A DNA stretch of 64,000 bases from Bacillota bacterium (GCA_013178305.1 JABLXB010000007.1:124001-188000); one strand, 5' to 3'; shown: positions 1-7,845, counted from the stretch's first letter. The notes: generated by a model not told the origin, from the letters alone. Made by a program: numbers and translations.

Positions 1-362
1 TTGCCGGTGAGGGTGTTGATGGCCGCCCGGGTGAAGCCCCTGATGTCGATACCGTGGTGATCGTAGAAGTTGGCGTCCTCGATCGCAATGAACGCCTGCC
101 GGACGTGCTCGGGGACCCGTTTTATGCTGATAGGGATGCGGTTCTCCTCAGCGTGAAGCGGCGCGAACACCTTGCCGTTCGCGTCGTAAATGAACGACGT
201 GGCGCTGGGCCTGGGCTCGAGCCGGCTTATGGCAGGCAGGTCTTTCAGCACTCTGGAAACGTGAACGAACCCCGCCGTGCCGGCCACGATCACCACGAAC
301 AGCATCACGGTGAGGAATACTCTCAGGGCGCTGACTCTCTTCCTCGGGGTCTTCTTCGCCAT
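1..362 (-). CDS. Penicillin-binding protein 1A family (N-terminal part, truncated by window edge)
   Basis: Reading leftward from an ATG at 362, the frame gives a short basic cytoplasmic start (MAKKTPRKR), one membrane anchor at about residues 12-33, and then the beginning of a GT51 glycosyltransferase domain. The motif AFIAIEDANFYDHHG around residues 88-102 is the family's catalytic glutamate motif. Bifunctional class A PBPs of this kind polymerise lipid II and cross-link peptidoglycan outside the membrane. About 120 residues are visible; the rest, including any transpeptidase domain, lies outside the window. It diverges from tyrS, with a -10-like TATAAT at 399-394 on its own strand. The function is well supported, but class A subtype cannot be settled from this fragment. 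Confidence 0.85.
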   Translation of the reverse strand, partial: MAKKTPRKRVSALRVFLTVMLFVVIVAGTAGFVHVSRVLKDLPAISRLEPRPSATSFIYDANGKVFAPLHAEENRIPISIKRVPEHVRQAFIAIEDANFYDHHGIDIRGFTRAAINTLTG

Positions 363-393
363 CGGTCCTCTCCCACGGTCAAGTTCGTTAGGT

Positions 394-399
394 ATTATA
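394..399 (-). promoter_or_regulatory. -10-like element for the PBP1A gene
   Basis: TATAAT reads on the minus strand about 32 bases before the PBP1A start. No good -35 box is visible 17 bp upstream, so this is a partial promoter call. Confidence 0.4.
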
Positions 400-522
400 T
401 CATAGTTGTTCGAGCGCACCGTCGCGATTAAAGGCGCATGCCGGAGGCCGGACTCCGGCCGGCGGGGTTTGCCGGCGAGAAGCCCTACTCCTCCGACGAT
501 GCCGGTCCGGCGGGTGTTCCGT

Positions 523-552
523 TTGTCCGGCCCGCGCCGCGCGTGCTATAAT
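523..552 (+). promoter_or_regulatory. Sigma-A-type promoter for tyrS
   Basis: TTGTCC (523-528) and TATAAT (547-552) are separated by 18 bp. Transcription would start near 559, leaving a leader of only about 28 bases before the TTG start. That is too short for a T-box, and no T-box consensus was seen. Confidence 0.6.
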
Positions 553-586
553 CATTTGGAATCGACACAGGCGGGGGATGACACGA

Positions 587-1846
587 TTGGACGACAGGAC
601 CGCAACCAACGCCAGAGCACACCGCTGGCTGCCGGTGGACGAGCAGATGGACGCCATCCGGAGGGGCGCGGCTGAGATAGTCTCCGAGAAGGAACTCGAG
701 GAAAAGCTCGCGCGGTCGATCAAGGAGAACAGGCCGCTGAAGATAAAGTACGGCGCCGACCCGAGCGCGCCCGACATACACCTCGGCCACACCGTGTGCA
801 TCAGGAAGCTCAAGCAATTCCAGGACCTCGGCCACGAGGTGATATTCCTCATCGGCGATTTCACTGGCCGGATAGGTGACCCGTCGGGGAAATCCGAAAC
901 CAGGAAACAGCTGAGCGAGGAAGAGGTGCTCGCGAACGCGCGCACATACGAAAGCCAGATGTTCAAGATCCTCGATCCCGCCGTGACACGCATCGAGTTC
1001 AACTCGAGATGGCACGGGAAGATGAGCTTTGCCGATGTTATCCGCCTCGGTGCGAAGTACACCGTCGCCCGCATGCTCGAACGGGACGATTTTCACAAGA
1101 GGTTCAAGGAAGAGAAACCGATCGGTGTCCACGAGCTCCTCTACCCGCTGGCTCAGGCGTACGATTCCGTGGCGCTGGAAGCGGACGTGGAACTGGGCGG
1201 GACCGACCAGACGTTCAACCTCCTCGTGGGGCGGGACATCCAGCGCGAATACGGGTTGGAACCGCAGGTTATCCTCACCATGCCGCTGCTCGTGGGGCTC
1301 GACGGGGTCCAGAAGATGTCCAAGAGTCTGGGCAATTACATCGGCATCAATGAGCCCGCTCCCGAGATGTACGGGAAGACCATGTCGATCCCGGATGAAC
1401 TCATCGTGCCCTACCTCGAACTCGTCACTGAGACGCCGATCGCCGAGGTCCGGCGGATCGACGCAGGACTGCGAGACGGCAGCGTTCACCCGCGCGACGC
1501 CAAGATGCGCCTTGGGCGCGAGATAGTCGCGCTTTACCACGGACCCGAGGCGGCTGTCGAGGCGGAGTCCAACTTCGTCAGGGTGTTCCAGCAGAAGATG
1601 CGGCCCGACGAGATCGAGGAGGTCGTGGTGCCCGCGTCCGAGATTTCGTGTGGGACCATATCCGCGGCGAGGCTGGTATTCCTCGCGGGGCTCGCACCCT
1701 CGGCGAGCGAGGCGAGGAGGCTCGTGCAGCAGGGCGGGGTCTACGCGGGTGACGAGCGCGTGGCGGAGGGTGCGGTGATCCCCGCCATCGACGGCACTGT
1801 GCTGAAAGTCGGGAAGAGGCGTTTCGCGCGCGTGGTATTCAGGTAA
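587..1846 (+). CDS. tyrS: Tyrosyl-tRNA synthetase
   Basis: This class I aminoacyl-tRNA synthetase activates tyrosine and charges tRNA-Tyr in the cytoplasm. The adenylate-binding HLGH motif sits about residue 65, KMSKS about residue 243 ([14 protein letters not shown]), and an S4-like RNA-binding domain fills roughly the last 65 residues ([21 protein letters not shown]). At 419 aa it fits the family. I prefer TTG at 587: the purine run GCGGGGG at 571-577 lies 9 bases before it, whereas the in-frame ATG at 578 touches that run. The gene appears to be monocistronic or the first gene of a short unit, diverging from PBP1A. Confidence 0.95.
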   Translation: MDDRTATNARAHRWLPVDEQMDAIRRGAAEIVSEKELEEKLARSIKENRPLKIKYGADPSAPDIHLGHTVCIRKLKQFQDLGHEVIFLIGDFTGRIGDPSGKSETRKQLSEEEVLANARTYESQMFKILDPAVTRIEFNSRWHGKMSFADVIRLGAKYTVARMLERDDFHKRFKEEKPIGVHELLYPLAQAYDSVALEADVELGGTDQTFNLLVGRDIQREYGLEPQVILTMPLLVGLDGVQKMSKSLGNYIGINEPAPEMYGKTMSIPDELIVPYLELVTETPIAEVRRIDAGLRDGSVHPRDAKMRLGREIVALYHGPEAAVEAESNFVRVFQQKMRPDEIEEVVVPASEISCGTISAARLVFLAGLAPSASEARRLVQQGGVYAGDERVAEGAVIPAIDGTVLKVGKRRFARVVFR

Positions 1847-1882
1847 AGCGGCACGCCGTCGTTTCAACCCTCGGGCTGCGCT

Positions 1883-1890
1883 CATATAAT
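1883..1890 (+). promoter_or_regulatory. -10 element upstream of yunB, possibly sigma-E type
   Basis: CATATAAT at 1883-1890 resembles the sigma-E -10 (CATACAAT) and also contains TATAAT. yunB is a mother-cell gene in Bacillus subtilis, which would suit sigma-E, but I see no convincing sigma-E -35 box. Confidence 0.35.
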
Positions 1891-1924
1891 TCAACTGAAG
1901 AACGAGAAGCGGGGGCTGGTACCG

Positions 1925-2557
1925 GTGATTCGCTTCCGGAGGCGCCGACGCGCCGCCCCCGCTTTGACTTTCCCGCTGGTGGTGGCGGTCATTTTCGCGC
2001 TCGCGGCGTGGCAATTCGAGAGGTCGATAGAACCGACCCTCATCGCCATGGCCGAGACCAAGGCTACCGTCGTGGCGACCGACCTGATTAACCAGGTGAT
2101 CACCCAGTGTATCGTCGACGAGGTCAAGACCGAGCAGCTCGTGTCGATCGAGAAGAACCAGGCGGGAGATATCGCCCTCATCAGGATAAACACCATGGCG
2201 ATCAACTGGATCGAGACTACCGTCCTCCAATCGGTGCAGGCGGCGATCAAGGGGCTGTCCGACGAGGTGCTCGAGATCCCGCTCGGACAGGTCCTCGGGA
2301 GCCGCGTGTTCGCCGCCTCCGGCCCGAGGATCAAGGTTCGCATACTGCCGATGGGCAGGGTGTTCACCCAGGTCTCCGACAGGTTCGAGTCTGCCGGCAT
2401 CAACCAGGTTAAACACTGCACCTACCTTAACGCCGAAGTCCACCTGAGGATAATGGCCCCGCTGTCATCCTCGACCGTGGTCGTCAAGACCACGAACCCA
2501 CTTACCGCGCTGATCCTCCCGGGGAAGGTTCCTGTCACCCATGTTCAGATCCAGTAG
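1925..2557 (+). CDS. yunB: Sporulation protein YunB
   Basis: A 210-aa protein has a basic N-terminus (RFRRRRR), one membrane segment at about residues 14-27, and an exposed domain with the family's recurring pattern: TDLINQVI near residue 51, then INTMAINWIETTVLQSVQ, then a beta-rich C-terminus ending PVTHVQIQ. YunB family proteins are needed for efficient sporulation and made in the mother cell under sigma-E; their biochemical role is unknown. The start is GTG at 1925, after a weak AGCGGGGG ribosome site. It stands alone between tyrS and an IS element. I am fairly sure of the family and make no claim on mechanism. Confidence 0.8.
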   Translation: MIRFRRRRRAAPALTFPLVVAVIFALAAWQFERSIEPTLIAMAETKATVVATDLINQVITQCIVDEVKTEQLVSIEKNQAGDIALIRINTMAINWIETTVLQSVQAAIKGLSDEVLEIPLGQVLGSRVFAASGPRIKVRILPMGRVFTQVSDRFESAGINQVKHCTYLNAEVHLRIMAPLSSSTVVVKTTNPLTALILPGKVPVTHVQIQ

Positions 2558-2814
2558 CGCCGCCGGCGTGCGCAGCGCCCGTCCCCGGGGCTGCGTTGCG
2601 GGCGCCTCGCCGCCCCGAATCGGGTGTAGCGCGGACCCGAAGAAGGAAACGCTTGTGTCGTGATGAATCTTCCCGCGGTAAAGTTCAATCCCTCGCGTGG
2701 ATTGGCCTTTGTACCGAGAGACCCGCGGTGAAATGTCAATGGCAGAAAATGGGTGATCATTAGGGATTGCATAAGCAGTGGTGGGACGATGGGCAATAAG
2801 ATAGCGTCCCGGAA
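2558..2814. other. Intergenic stretch with an imperfect direct repeat, no gene
   Basis: No coding frame with a ribosome site was found. CCCGCGGTAAAGTTCAAT (from 2672) and CCCGCGGTGAAATGTCAAT (2722-2740) form an imperfect direct repeat about 50 bp apart. Such GTAAA-type repeats recall the multiple terminal repeats of some insertion sequences (for example IS21-like), so this may be a worn element end. That reading is inference. Confidence 0.3.
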
Positions 2815-2817
2815 CTG

Positions 2818-2830
2818 GCAGAATCTGGTT
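2818..2830 (+). repeat. Left copy of 13-bp inverted repeat of the IS
   Basis: GCAGAATCTGGTT is perfectly complementary to 4383-4395. It lies 36 bp beyond the transposase stop codon, so this is the transposase-distal (right) end of the element. Confidence 0.7.
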
Positions 2831-2866
2831 CCAGGTAGAAGAAGACGATTTGTACCTTGACAACCC

Positions 2867-4102
2867 CTAAGAGGAGCGGAGCCTCCTTTCGCGGTAAACT
2901 TGGCCTTTGCTTAGCAAGGCAAAGACCAGGCGGACCAGTTTTCGCGCTGTCAGGACGAGGGCCCGCTTGTGGTGGTGATGGCTGGCCTCGTTGTACTTGC
3001 GCTGGTAGAAGGCAGCGAACTCCGGTTCCTGCACTCTGACGGAGTTAGCGGCTTGGACCAGGTAGTAACGGAGGTAGAAGTTGCCCGAGCGGGTCAGGGG
3101 CAGGTCCTGGGCGGCGAACTTACTGGACTGGTGGTTGCGCCATGTAAGGCCGGCGAACTTGGCAAGGGCATCGTCATCTGGAAAGCGGTGGACGTCGCCG
3201 ACTTCGGCGATCGTGCCCGCGGTGTAGACGGGGCCTATACCTGGGACGGTGTCGAGGGTCTGTGGTATAGCCTGAAGGTCCCGGGCGATGACGATGTTGA
3301 GTTTACACTCCTGGGCTTCGAGGAAGCGAACGGTCTCCAGGGACATGGCCAGGGCGGTATCCACCGCGTCGCGCATCTTGGGATGGAGGCGATAGGCTCT
3401 CTGGCTGATGTTCTTGAGGATCTGGGCCATATGGTCGACATCCTTGAGGCGGTTGTTGCCGTTTTGGGCGATGAGATATACGAGTTCCGGCAAGGGGCGC
3501 TGGACGATCTCGTCAGGCGTGAGGTTTTCGAGGACAGCCTGGGAGGCCTTACCGAAGACGTTGGAGAAGGGGCAGCCCTTGGCATAGGTAGAGAACTTGA
3601 GGAAGATGAGGCTGAGGGCGCGGTTCTTCTCGTTGGTCAAGGTGTGGACGAGGTGGTAGCGATAGCGGGTAAGGCGCTGCAAAGGCGCGAAGCGGAGGTC
3701 CGGTGGTGGACTGGGCTTTACGCGCCCGAAACGGAGACAGTCTGCGATTACCCTGGCGTCGATTTTATCGGTTTTGGCCATGTCGGGATAGAGTCGCTTG
3801 AAGCCGTCGATGACCTTGGGGTTTATGACGGTGACGGTTGCTTCGATGGCCTTGAGGCCCGGGTCATCGTAGAGAGCCTGGTGTAGATGCCACCAGTAGA
3901 GGTTCGTGGCCTCCATGCCGATGCTGGCGGTGTCCGAGCCGGTGGCCCGAACGAGGTCGAGGGTTTTCTCGACGAGGCGTTCGGTTCCCGGGAGGTCGTT
4001 GGAGACGGTGAAACGGGCGAGGTCGTCGCCGGCGGGATCCATGACGCAGACGACGTTATCTTCGGAGCCGAGGTCGATCCCGACGAAGAGCGTTCTGGAC
4101 AG
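2867..4102 (-). CDS. IS110-family transposase (DEDD RuvC-like plus Tnp_20 domains)
   Basis: The N-terminal half is a RuvC-like DEDD domain: FVGIDLGS (first Asp), IGMEATNLYWW (Glu) and TDKIDARVIAD (the two late Asp). The C-terminal half is the transposase_20 domain, with TVPGIGPVYTAG, FAGLTWRNHQSSK and RSGNFYLRYYLVQAA; the serines in QSS or RSG are candidates for the catalytic serine. At 411 aa the length is normal and the frame is intact, so the element could be active. The best ribosome site, AAAGGAGG (about 4117-4110 on the minus strand), points to a CTG start at 4102. An ATG at 4186 in the same frame would add 28 unrelated residues and lacks a site. Confidence 0.85.
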   Translation of the reverse strand: MSRTLFVGIDLGSEDNVVCVMDPAGDDLARFTVSNDLPGTERLVEKTLDLVRATGSDTASIGMEATNLYWWHLHQALYDDPGLKAIEATVTVINPKVIDGFKRLYPDMAKTDKIDARVIADCLRFGRVKPSPPPDLRFAPLQRLTRYRYHLVHTLTNEKNRALSLIFLKFSTYAKGCPFSNVFGKASQAVLENLTPDEIVQRPLPELVYLIAQNGNNRLKDVDHMAQILKNISQRAYRLHPKMRDAVDTALAMSLETVRFLEAQECKLNIVIARDLQAIPQTLDTVPGIGPVYTAGTIAEVGDVHRFPDDDALAKFAGLTWRNHQSSKFAAQDLPLTRSGNFYLRYYLVQAANSVRVQEPEFAAFYQRKYNEASHHHHKRALVLTARKLVRLVFALLSKGQVYRERRLRSS

Positions 4103-4382
4103 GGGGTTCACCTCCTTTCGGGGGTTGTGTTGAGAACAGGTTTTGGGGTGCCCTCGGGCGCCCGGAGTAACGGCAACCTTGCCCATGAGCGCTCATCCTG
4201 GTGGGACAGTGCAGGGGCCCCTTGCTAAAGGGGGCGTCCCCGCCGGGAGGCGCAACCCGCGCGTAAGATGCGCGCTCCGGGCCCGGGGAGCAGTCTCTCG
4301 AAAGCCTTCTGGTGGCAGAGTGACTCAGAACTGCCCCACACCGGTTCTACCGGGATTGTCCCAGAGGGCACCCCAAATCGCA
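4103..4382 (-). ncRNA. Structured leader of the IS, candidate bridge (seek) RNA region
   Basis: The region upstream of the transposase codes for nothing obvious but is full of complementary segments. A perfect 14-bp pair, TTTGGGGTGCCCTC at 4142-4155 with its complement at 4364-4377, would close a 236-nt domain. Inside are the palindromes ATGAGCGCTCAT (about 4183-4194), AGGGGCCCCT and CCCGGGCCCGGG. IS110-family elements encode a bridge RNA in this position that pairs with target and donor DNA. Strand, ends and loops are inferred; no guide loops were matched to flanking DNA. Confidence 0.3.
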
Positions 4383-4395
4383 AACCAGATTCTGC
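4383..4395 (-). repeat. Right copy of 13-bp inverted repeat of the IS
   Basis: AACCAGATTCTGC at 4383-4395 is the exact complement of 2818-2830. It marks the transposase-proximal (left) end. The nadE ribosome site begins only about 40 bp away, so transcription of nadE probably starts within or at the edge of the element. Confidence 0.7.
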
Positions 4396-4449
4396 TAATA
4401 CAGAGCAAGAGAAGAGTCTCATACTCAAAGGATACAAGGAGTGAACGGA

Positions 4450-5175
4450 ATGGACGTCGAGGATCTCTGTGACTTCCTGACCGGTTGGATAGCGGCTCAG
4501 GTGAATGGCGCGGGGTCCGCCGGCACGGTGGTCGGTGTAAGCGGGGGCGTGGATTCCGCTACGGTCCTCGCGTTGTGCAAGAGGGCGGTGGGCCCGAAAG
4601 TACTGGGCCTGGTCATGCCGTGCCACAGCCACAAAGAAGACATCGACGACGCCATGCTCGTCCTCGACCATTTCGGGGTTGAACGGAAGGTTGTCGTGCT
4701 GGACGACGCGTTCGACGAGCTGATGAGGGCGGTCGGCGAAAGCGGGTCGGAAAAACGAGACCTGTGCGTCGCTAACGTCAGGCCGAGGCTGCGCATGGCC
4801 ACCCTGTACTACCACGCTAACAAGCTCAATTACCTGGTCGTAGGCACGGGCAACCGCAGCGAGCTCGAGGTGGGGTACTTCACCAAGTACGGCGACGGCG
4901 GCGTCGACATCCTCCCGCTCGGTGGGCTGGTCAAGAGCCAGGTCCGGGATCTGGCCGCTCATCTCGGGGTGCCCGCAAGGATCATCGAGAAGCCGCCGAC
5001 GGCTGGGCTCTGGCCCGGCCAGACGGACGAGGGTGAAATGGGTCTCACTTACAGGGACATTGACACCTACCTTCTCACGGGGAAGGGAGACCCCGAAACG
5101 GTGGCGCGCATTCGCCTGATGCAGCAGCGCAGCGCCCACAAGCGGAACCCGCTGCCGGTCCCCGGCGACCGGTGA
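4450..5175 (+). CDS. nadE: NAD(+) synthase, ammonia-dependent type
   Basis: This enzyme amidates deamido-NAD with ATP and ammonia in the last step of NAD synthesis. The PP-loop ATP site GVSGGVDSATVLAL is at about residues 31-44, GTGNRSELEVGYFTKYGDGG near residues 136-155 binds deamido-NAD, and LPLGGLVKSQVRDLA follows. At 241 aa it lacks the glutaminase domain, so it is the short NH3-using form. ATG 4450 has AAGGAG 8 bases upstream; a GTG at 4441 sits inside that site. An IS element lies directly upstream. YebC follows after 27 bases, so the two may be co-transcribed. Confidence 0.93.
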   Translation: MDVEDLCDFLTGWIAAQVNGAGSAGTVVGVSGGVDSATVLALCKRAVGPKVLGLVMPCHSHKEDIDDAMLVLDHFGVERKVVVLDDAFDELMRAVGESGSEKRDLCVANVRPRLRMATLYYHANKLNYLVVGTGNRSELEVGYFTKYGDGGVDILPLGGLVKSQVRDLAAHLGVPARIIEKPPTAGLWPGQTDEGEMGLTYRDIDTYLLTGKGDPETVARIRLMQQRSAHKRNPLPVPGDR

Positions 5176-5202
5176 TGGCTTGCGCAGTCTGGAGGGATTG
5201 AC

Positions 5203-5964
5203 GTGTCCGGTCACTCGAAATGGGCCAACATCAAGCACAAGAAGGCCAAGACAGACGCCCAGAAAGGCAGGATGTTCTCAAAGGTCACGAAGGAGATCAT
5301 CATGGCGGCGAGGCACGGGGGCGGTAACCCCGACGCCAACATCCGCCTTAAGACCGCCATCATCAAGGCCAGGGAGGTCAACCTCCCGATGGAGAACATC
5401 AGCCGCGCAATCAAGCGCGGCACCGGCGAGCTTGAAGGGGTCCAGTACGAGGAGCTCGTGTACGAGGGCTACGGTCCAGGCGGCGTGGCGATGATGGTCG
5501 AAGTCACCACGGATAACCGCAACCGTGCGGCGAGTGACATCAGGTACCTGTTTTCCAAGCACGGCGGTAACCTGGGGGAGTCCGGATCCGTTTCCTGGAT
5601 GTTCAAGAAGGTAGGGTACATCACTGTAGACCGCGCAGACTGCCGCCTCTCGGAGGACGACCTCATGCTGGCGGCGCTCGACGCGGGCGCCACGGACTTC
5701 AAGGCCGAGGAAGACATGTTCGAGGTGTTCACGGAGCCGGACCCCGGCGCAGTCGACTCGGTGAAGGAGGCCTTGAAGAGGCACGGCGTCAAGGTCGCGG
5801 TCGCCGAGATCACGATGGCCCCGTCGTCGACGGTGACTCTTACCGGAGAGGAGGCGGCCAGGATGCTCCGGCTCGTGGACGCCCTCGAGGACCAGGACGA
5901 CGTCCAGAAGGTACACGCGAACTTCGATATCCCGCAGAGTGAAATGGAGGAATACACCGACTGA
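5203..5964 (+). CDS. yebC: YebC/PmpR family protein (translation factor or regulator)
   Basis: The N-terminus SGHSKWANIKHKKAKTDAQK and the following KGRMFSKVTKEIIMAARHGGGNPDANIRLK are the hallmark of this family, which has three alpha/beta domains. Family members were first described as DNA-binding regulators, and later work connects them with relief of ribosome stalling, so the molecular role is not settled from sequence. The protein is 253 aa, full length, and starts at GTG 5203 behind GGAGG. It is followed by a strong hairpin terminator. YebC next to the ruv operon is a widespread gene order. Confidence 0.93.
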   Translation: MSGHSKWANIKHKKAKTDAQKGRMFSKVTKEIIMAARHGGGNPDANIRLKTAIIKAREVNLPMENISRAIKRGTGELEGVQYEELVYEGYGPGGVAMMVEVTTDNRNRAASDIRYLFSKHGGNLGESGSVSWMFKKVGYITVDRADCRLSEDDLMLAALDAGATDFKAEEDMFEVFTEPDPGAVDSVKEALKRHGVKVAVAEITMAPSSTVTLTGEEAARMLRLVDALEDQDDVQKVHANFDIPQSEMEEYTD

Positions 5965-5967
5965 ACG

Positions 5968-6040
5968 CGGCCGGCCTGTGCACCGGCCGTTAAGCCGTTA
6001 GCCGGCCACCCGGCGCCCGCCGGGCGGGCCGGCTTTCGAT
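5968..6040 (+). terminator. Rho-independent terminator after yebC
   Basis: There are two hairpins in a row: CGGCCGG 5968-5974 with CCGGCCG 5983-5989, then a longer nested stem from 6000 to 6034 (AGCCGGCC pairing with GGCCGGCT around an inner CCCGGCG/CGCCGGG). TTTCGATTT follows. The second is the likely terminator. Confidence 0.75.
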
Positions 6041-6058
6041 TTGCCCCGCCCCGGCTCC

Positions 6059-6088
6059 GTATGAAATGCCTTCCAGCGGCGCACATTA
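6059..6088 (+). promoter_or_regulatory. Candidate forespore (sigma-F/G-like) promoter for bofC
   Basis: GTATG (6059-6063), a 15-bp spacer, and GCGCACATTA (6079-6088) match the sigma-F pattern GYATA-N15-GGnnAnAnTR with one mismatch in each box. bofC is forespore-expressed in Bacillus subtilis, which supports the reading. Confidence 0.4.
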
Positions 6089-6139
6089 CTGGGAACAGCC
6101 CATGCGGCAACGGCCCATGGGGTACAGGGGTGGTGAAAC

Positions 6140-6676
6140 GTGTCTCCGGTGGCGGGAAGGCGCCTTTTCGTTGCGGCTGTCTGCGTCGCGTTGGGGTGCT
6201 CGCTTCTTGCCGGATACCGGTGGTCCGCCAGGCGTGGCGCGCGGCCGGAACCCGAACTCGCCGTCCAGGTAACCGAGCAACTCGCCGTGACGAGCGTTAT
6301 TATGAAAGCGCGATACAGGGGCTGCGGGCACACCGTGAGCGGCCCCCATCGTCCCGTTTCCGGCCGCCAGGTATCGGAGATCTTGAACGACCACCCGGGG
6401 GCCACACTGACGTTGCTTCCCGGGGGTATAGCCGAGGTCATGATCGAGACCGACGGCCTGTGCCCCGAGGACGCCCCATACCGCTTGCTGACCGTGAAAG
6501 ACGGCTACGTGGTGGTCTATTACGGTCGCAGCGCTCACGCCGCGAACCTCAAGGAGGTGCGGCGTGACCTGCCCGTGGGGCGGCTGCACACCGGCGATCT
6601 CAGGAGGCTCGAGAGGGGCGAGGTGGTGCTCGGCGACACCGCCGTCTCCCGCCTACTGGAGGGCCTGCTCGACTGA
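6140..6676 (+). CDS. bofC: BofC-like forespore protein
   Basis: The 178-aa protein has an N-terminal hydrophobic segment (FVAAVCVALGCSLLAGY, residues 9-25), so it is exported or membrane-anchored. Its C-terminal region YRLLTVKDGYVVVYYG...DLPVGRLHTGDLRRLERGEVV resembles the BofC C-terminal domain. In Bacillus subtilis BofC is secreted from the forespore and restrains the SpoIVB protease that signals pro-sigma-K activation. Its place just before ruvC/ruvA is the same as in Bacillus. The GTG start has AGGGG upstream. Sequence similarity is modest and position contributes much of the confidence. Confidence 0.6.
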   Translation: MSPVAGRRLFVAAVCVALGCSLLAGYRWSARRGARPEPELAVQVTEQLAVTSVIMKARYRGCGHTVSGPHRPVSGRQVSEILNDHPGATLTLLPGGIAEVMIETDGLCPEDAPYRLLTVKDGYVVVYYGRSAHAANLKEVRRDLPVGRLHTGDLRRLERGEVVLGDTAVSRLLEGLLD

Positions 6677-6730
6677 AGGAATCCCTTCCTGACCTGTCGA
6701 AAAACACCAGGCAGGCTGGAGGGGTTTTCT

Positions 6731-7246
6731 TTGATCGTACTCGGAATCGATCCCGGCACCGCGATAACGGGATACGGCGTGGTCCGGTCGGGACGCGACC
6801 GGATCGAAGCCCTGGATTTCGGCTGTCTCCTGACGACTGCGGGGCGGCCGGCCAGGGAAAGGCTCAAGGCCATCCACGACGGCGTGCTCCGGCTCATCGA
6901 GACGCATTCGCCGGACGCGATCGCCGTCGAGAAGCTGTTCTTTTGCAGGAACATCACGACAGCTATGGCGGTCGGCGAGGCCAGGGGAGCGGTTCTCGTC
7001 GCGGCGGCATCCTGCAGCGCCGTGGTGTGCGAGTTCACCCCGATGCAGGTCAAGCAGGCCGTCACCGGCTACGGCAAAGCCGACAAGCAGCAGGTGCAGG
7101 CCATGGTCCGGACCCTCCTCGGCCTGAGGGAGACGCCCAGCCCTGACGACGTCGCGGACGCGCTGGCGTCCGCAATAGCTGGAGTCCACATTATGGAGAC
7201 CGCTGCCAGGATGGGCGCCGGCGCTTCCGTGGTGGTGAGGGCATGA
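6731..7246 (+). CDS. ruvC: Holliday junction resolvase RuvC
   Basis: RuvC dimers nick Holliday junctions symmetrically, working with the RuvAB motor. The catalytic acidic residues are visible: Asp in VLGIDPGT at about residue 7, Glu in IAVEKLFF at about residue 67, and the pair in SPDDVADALA near residues 138-142. The length of 171 aa is typical. TTG 6731 follows GGAGGGG with 6 bases between. It overlaps ruvA by four bases (ATGA), so the genes are translationally coupled in a ruvC-ruvA-ruvB unit. Confidence 0.96.
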   Translation: MIVLGIDPGTAITGYGVVRSGRDRIEALDFGCLLTTAGRPARERLKAIHDGVLRLIETHSPDAIAVEKLFFCRNITTAMAVGEARGAVLVAAASCSAVVCEFTPMQVKQAVTGYGKADKQQVQAMVRTLLGLRETPSPDDVADALASAIAGVHIMETAARMGAGASVVVRA

Positions 7247-7845
7247 TAAGGTTCCTCAAGGGGGTCATAGAGGAGAAGGGCCCCGACTACGTCGTGCTGG
7301 ACGTCGGCGGCGTCGGGTTCACCTGCTTCGTCGCCCCGTCGACCCTGTCCGCGTTGCCCCCGCAGGGGTCGGAAGCGCGGATCTTCACCCACCTCCACGT
7401 GCGCGAGGACGCTCTCTCATTGTACGGCTTTTCGTCGGTGGAGGAACTCCGCCTGTTCGATATCCTGCTCAGCGTCTCGGGGGTCGGGCCGAAGGTCGGC
7501 CTCACTATAATCGCGAGCATATCCCCACCCGATTTCTACAAGGCGGTGCTGTTCGAGGACGAGGAGGCGCTCATGCTCATCCCCGGCATCGGCCGCAAGA
7601 CCGCCCAGAGACTGATACTCGAACTCAAGGACAGGATCGGCGTCAGGAAGAGAGAAGGTCCGAGGCCGAGGGGCGCCCCGCTCAGGCAAGATCCGGTCGG
7701 CCAGGCGGAGGAGGCGCTGATCGCGCTCGGCTACAGCAGGGCCGAGGCGTCCGAGGCGGTCCGCCTTGCCAGCGAGGAGGTGAAGGGCGACCCCGGCGTC
7801 GAGGAACTGATACACAGGGGTCTGAAGAATCTCGCCAGGGTCTAG
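7243..7845 (+). CDS. ruvA: Holliday junction DNA helicase subunit RuvA
   Basis: RuvA tetramers bind four-way junctions and load RuvB. The N-terminal OB-fold starts MIRFLKGVIEEKGPDYVVLDVGGVG-like. Two helix-hairpin-helix motifs follow, at LSVSGVGPKVGL and LMLIPGIGRKTAQRL. A flexible linker at about residues 140-150 leads to the C-terminal RuvB-contact domain (EEALIALGYSRAEASEAV). At 200 aa it is full length. It starts inside the ruvC stop codon, and 45 bases separate it from ruvB. Confidence 0.96.
   Translation: MIRFLKGVIEEKGPDYVVLDVGGVGFTCFVAPSTLSALPPQGSEARIFTHLHVREDALSLYGFSSVEELRLFDILLSVSGVGPKVGLTIIASISPPDFYKAVLFEDEEALMLIPGIGRKTAQRLILELKDRIGVRKREGPRPRGAPLRQDPVGQAEEALIALGYSRAEASEAVRLASEEVKGDPGVEELIHRGLKNLARV

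Larger units (their letters stand above)
2815..4402 (-). mobile_element. IS110/IS1111-like insertion sequence
   Basis: The element holds one minus-strand DEDD transposase. It is bracketed by a perfect 13-bp inverted repeat, 2818-2830 and 4383-4395 (GCAGAATCTGGTT and its complement). Subterminal repeats of 11-13 bp are known in the IS1111 subgroup, lying a few bases inside each end; the boundaries given here are extrapolated from that and are approximate. Unlike IS1111 elements, whose non-coding region follows the transposase, this one has about 280 bp of structured non-coding DNA before the transposase, as in IS110 proper. It separates yunB from nadE. Confidence 0.7.

Noticed and set aside
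363-577. T-box riboswitch before tyrS
   Set aside because: The region is GC-rich with some hairpins, but the promoter lies at 523-552 and no T-box (GGTGG) or specifier-loop structure follows it.
485-2443. Very long open frame (652 codons) on the minus strand across tyrS and yunB
   Set aside because: It is the shadow of two well-recognised plus-strand genes in high-GC DNA. It has no family motif and its composition is repetitive Arg/His/Asp/Val typical of antisense frames.
2969-4228. Plus-strand open frames within the IS element
   Set aside because: They are antisense to the intact transposase, with valine/glycine/glutamate-rich content and no recognisable motif.
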